Shown piece after piece: positions 49,928 through 51,453 of a stretch of DNA of 51,453 bases. The translations under genes were made by a program, and so were the position numbers. The notes below the pieces were generated by a model. The model was not told the origin of the DNA. It saw only the letters and a list, made by a program, of their open reading frames with translations, and ran no database searches. This stretch comes from Acidimicrobiales bacterium. GTDB lineage: Bacteria > Actinomycetota > Acidimicrobiia > Acidimicrobiales > VFJN01. Positions within the stretch are counted from its first letter, which is position 1; each line of letters opens with the position of its first letter. The stretch is from assembly GCA_035316325.1 (NCBI GenBank), contig DATHJB010000211.1:1-51453 (forward strand). The letters run 5' to 3'.

Positions 49928-51288
49928 TGGACGATGATCTGGAGCTGGTCACCGGCTGGGGGCGCAACCCCGTCACGGCAAGCCGCGTCGCCCGCCCGAC
50001 CAGCCCCGACGAGCTGACCAAGGCACCGCTCGACGCCGGCCCGCGAGGTGTCGTCGCCCGGGGCCTGGGCCGGGCCTACGGCGACGCGGCGATGAATGCC
50101 GGCGGCCTCGTGGTCGACGCCACCGGCGTGTCCGGCGTGCTCGACCTCGACCCGGCCAGCGGCATCGTCCGGGTGCTGGCCGGCACGTCGCTCGACGACC
50201 TGATGCGGGTCACCATCCCGCAGGGCTGGTTCCTACCGGTCACGCCCGGCACGAAGTTCGTGACCGTCGGCGGGGCCATCGCGTCCGACGTCCACGGCAA
50301 GGACCACCACGCCGCCGGCACCTTCGGCACGCACGTGCGGTCCCTGGTGCTGGGCCTGTCCGACGGCTCCACCCGGGTGCTCACGCCCGAGTCGACCCCC
50401 GAGGAGTTCTGGGCCACGTGCGGCGGCATGGGCCTCACCGGCACCATCGTCGAGGCGACCGTGGCGCTGCGGCCGATCGAGACCAGTCGCATCACCGTCG
50501 ACACCGACCGGGCGCCCGACCTCGACAGCCTGCTCGCCCAGCTGGCCGAGGGCGAGGAGCGCTACCGCTACTCGGTCGCCTGGATCGACCTGCTGGCCCG
50601 GGGCCGCAACCTCGGCCGCTCGGTGCTCTACCAGGGTGAGTTCGCCACGGTGGAGCAGTTCGCGGCCGACGGAGGCAAGGGCGACCCGCTGGCTTTCGAC
50701 CCGCCGAAGCTGCTCCCCGCTCCCCCGGCGCCGTCGGGCCTGCTCAACCGCTTCACGATCCGGGCCTTCAACGAGCTGTGGTTCCGCAAGGAACCCAAGC
50801 GCCGCCGCGACGAGCTCCAGACCGTCACCAAGTTCTTCTACCCGCTCGACATGATCGACCGCTGGAACCGCCTCTACGGCTCCAAGGGCTTCCTGCAGTG
50901 GCAGTGCCTGGTGCCGTTCGGCGAGGAGGACCTGCTGCGGTCGGTGGTCGAGTCGATCTCGGGCAGCCGCACCGCCAGCTTCCTGGCCGTGCTGAAGCGC
51001 TTCGGCCCGGCCAACCCGGGCCCGCTGTCGTTCCCGGCGTCAGGGTGGACGGTGAACCTCGACATCCCCGCCGGCGACGGCGCTCTGGTCGAGCTGTTGG
51101 CCCGGCTCGACCGCGAGATCGCCGGCTGCGGCGGCCGCGTGTACCTCGCCAAGGACAGCGTCCTGCACCCCGAGCTGGTCCCGAAGATGTACCCCCGGCT
51201 CGACGAGTGGCGGGCGGTGCGCAACCGCCTCGACCCCGAACGCCACTTCGTCAGCGACCTGGCCCGTCGCCTCCACCTGCTGGGCTAG
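49927..51288 (+). CDS. dprE1: Decaprenylphosphoryl-ribose oxidase DprE1, Asn at Cys387 position
   Basis: A 453-residue FAD-dependent oxidase that oxidises C2 of decaprenylphospho-ribose. The FAD domain shows RGLGRAYGDAAMNAGG and SDVHGKDHHAAGTFGTHV; the substrate domain has KFFYPLDMIDRWNRLYG, PLSFPASGWTV and LAKDS with the active-site Lys. At the position of Mycobacterium tuberculosis Cys387 (in GWNxCVD) this protein has Asn377 (GWTVNLD). The start is ATG 49927, or GTG 49924 overlapping the upstream stop. It ends the dprE2-ubiA-dprE1 operon; the downstream 165 bases hold palindromic repeats. Confidence 0.93.
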   Translation: MDDDLELVTGWGRNPVTASRVARPTSPDELTKAPLDAGPRGVVARGLGRAYGDAAMNAGGLVVDATGVSGVLDLDPASGIVRVLAGTSLDDLMRVTIPQGWFLPVTPGTKFVTVGGAIASDVHGKDHHAAGTFGTHVRSLVLGLSDGSTRVLTPESTPEEFWATCGGMGLTGTIVEATVALRPIETSRITVDTDRAPDLDSLLAQLAEGEERYRYSVAWIDLLARGRNLGRSVLYQGEFATVEQFAADGGKGDPLAFDPPKLLPAPPAPSGLLNRFTIRAFNELWFRKEPKRRRDELQTVTKFFYPLDMIDRWNRLYGSKGFLQWQCLVPFGEEDLLRSVVESISGSRTASFLAVLKRFGPANPGPLSFPASGWTVNLDIPAGDGALVELLARLDREIAGCGGRVYLAKDSVLHPELVPKMYPRLDEWRAVRNRLDPERHFVSDLARRLHLLG

Positions 51289-51360
51289 TCGCCCAGGTGC
51301 CGTTCAGTTAGCGCTTCCTCAGCCTCGGTCGGGTCCCCGGTGGTGTTGTCGGGCTGTCGC

Positions 51361-51404
51361 CATCGTTGCGGTGTCGAGCGACCGTTTCGGTTCGTCAGCG
51401 CCGC
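51361..51404. repeat. Copy 4 of palindromic intergenic repeat
   Basis: It reads CATCGTTGCGGTGTCGAGCG and continues ACCGTTTCGGTTCG. The core GACCG-TTT-CGGT is the same stem as in copies at 11779 and 12851 with a TTT loop. It lies 72 bases after dprE1. Confidence 0.65.
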
Positions 51405-51428
51405 TGCGTGTGTCGGCCGGGCGGTAGG

Positions 51429-51453
51429 TGCGGCGCCGGTCGACCGTTTCGGT
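51429..51453. repeat. Copy 5 of palindromic intergenic repeat, cut by window end
   Basis: TGCGGCGCCGGTCGACCG followed by TTTCGGT, 62 bases after the matching core of copy 4. The window ends inside it, so the array may continue. Confidence 0.65.

Overview
The window is a GC-rich (roughly 70% or more by eye), densely packed bacterial chromosome segment from an actinobacterium. Evidence for this is the coenzyme F420 pair cofD/cofE, the DprE1/DprE2/decaprenyl-phosphate phosphoribosyltransferase set, a DUF3499 gene upstream of manB, a Trm112-like gene and a phosphosugar isomerase gene, a DUF5719 protein, and many GTG starts. A non-mycobacterial lineage such as Acidimicrobiia is my best guess; no rRNA or tRNA gene is present to settle it. 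I see 43 protein genes and no gene-free stretch above 300 bases.

Layout. 1-12.9 kb is mixed metabolic and accessory DNA: a cupredoxin-like lipoprotein (cut by the window edge), an amidohydrolase, a SnoaL-like protein divergent from an MmyB-type regulator, a YjbR protein, a large LuxR-type ATPase regulator, an orphan VirD4/TraG-like coupling ATPase divergent from a sigma-like protein, a molybdopterin oxidoreductase, and an AbiEi/DUF559 protein flanked by palindromic repeats. 12.9-20.8 kb is one tightly coupled minus-strand block: DUF3499, CPBP protease, large GT-C-like membrane protein, GtrA-GT2 fusion, manB, Trm112-like, phosphosugar isomerase. 20.9-27.3 kb holds ftsH and, convergent to it, a thioredoxin/DUF5719/GT2-membrane operon. 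27.35-34.1 kb runs plus: small protein, GT4, GDP-sugar reductase, gmd, cofD, cofE, GT-C protein. 34.2-38.8 kb runs minus: GT-C protein, epimerase, sugar nucleotidylyltransferase, His-rich membrane protein. 38.9-39.5 kb is a VapBC module. 39.5-43.1 kb is three GT4 genes; then fcl, an intein-containing UDP-glucuronate decarboxylase, ugd, and finally dprE2-ubiA-dprE1.

How it works together. Most genes serve cell-envelope sugar chemistry. Fructose-6-P to mannose-6-P (isomerase), mannose-1-P (ManB) and GDP-mannose (ManC-like) feed Gmd, whose product can go to GDP-rhamnose (Rmd-like) or GDP-fucose (Fcl). Ugd and the decarboxylase make UDP-glucuronate and UDP-xylose. The Dpr set makes decaprenyl-phospho-arabinose. 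Several GT4, GT2 and GT-C enzymes would consume these donors.

The strongest unusual feature is a full 460-residue intein with a LAGLIDADG endonuclease domain inside the UDP-glucuronate decarboxylase, at its conserved NTYGPRM motif. Others are an in-frame palindromic insertion in cofD, Asn at the DprE1 Cys387 position, a dispersed palindromic intergenic repeat family, long perfect hairpins between convergent genes, and repeated leaderless-promoter signatures.
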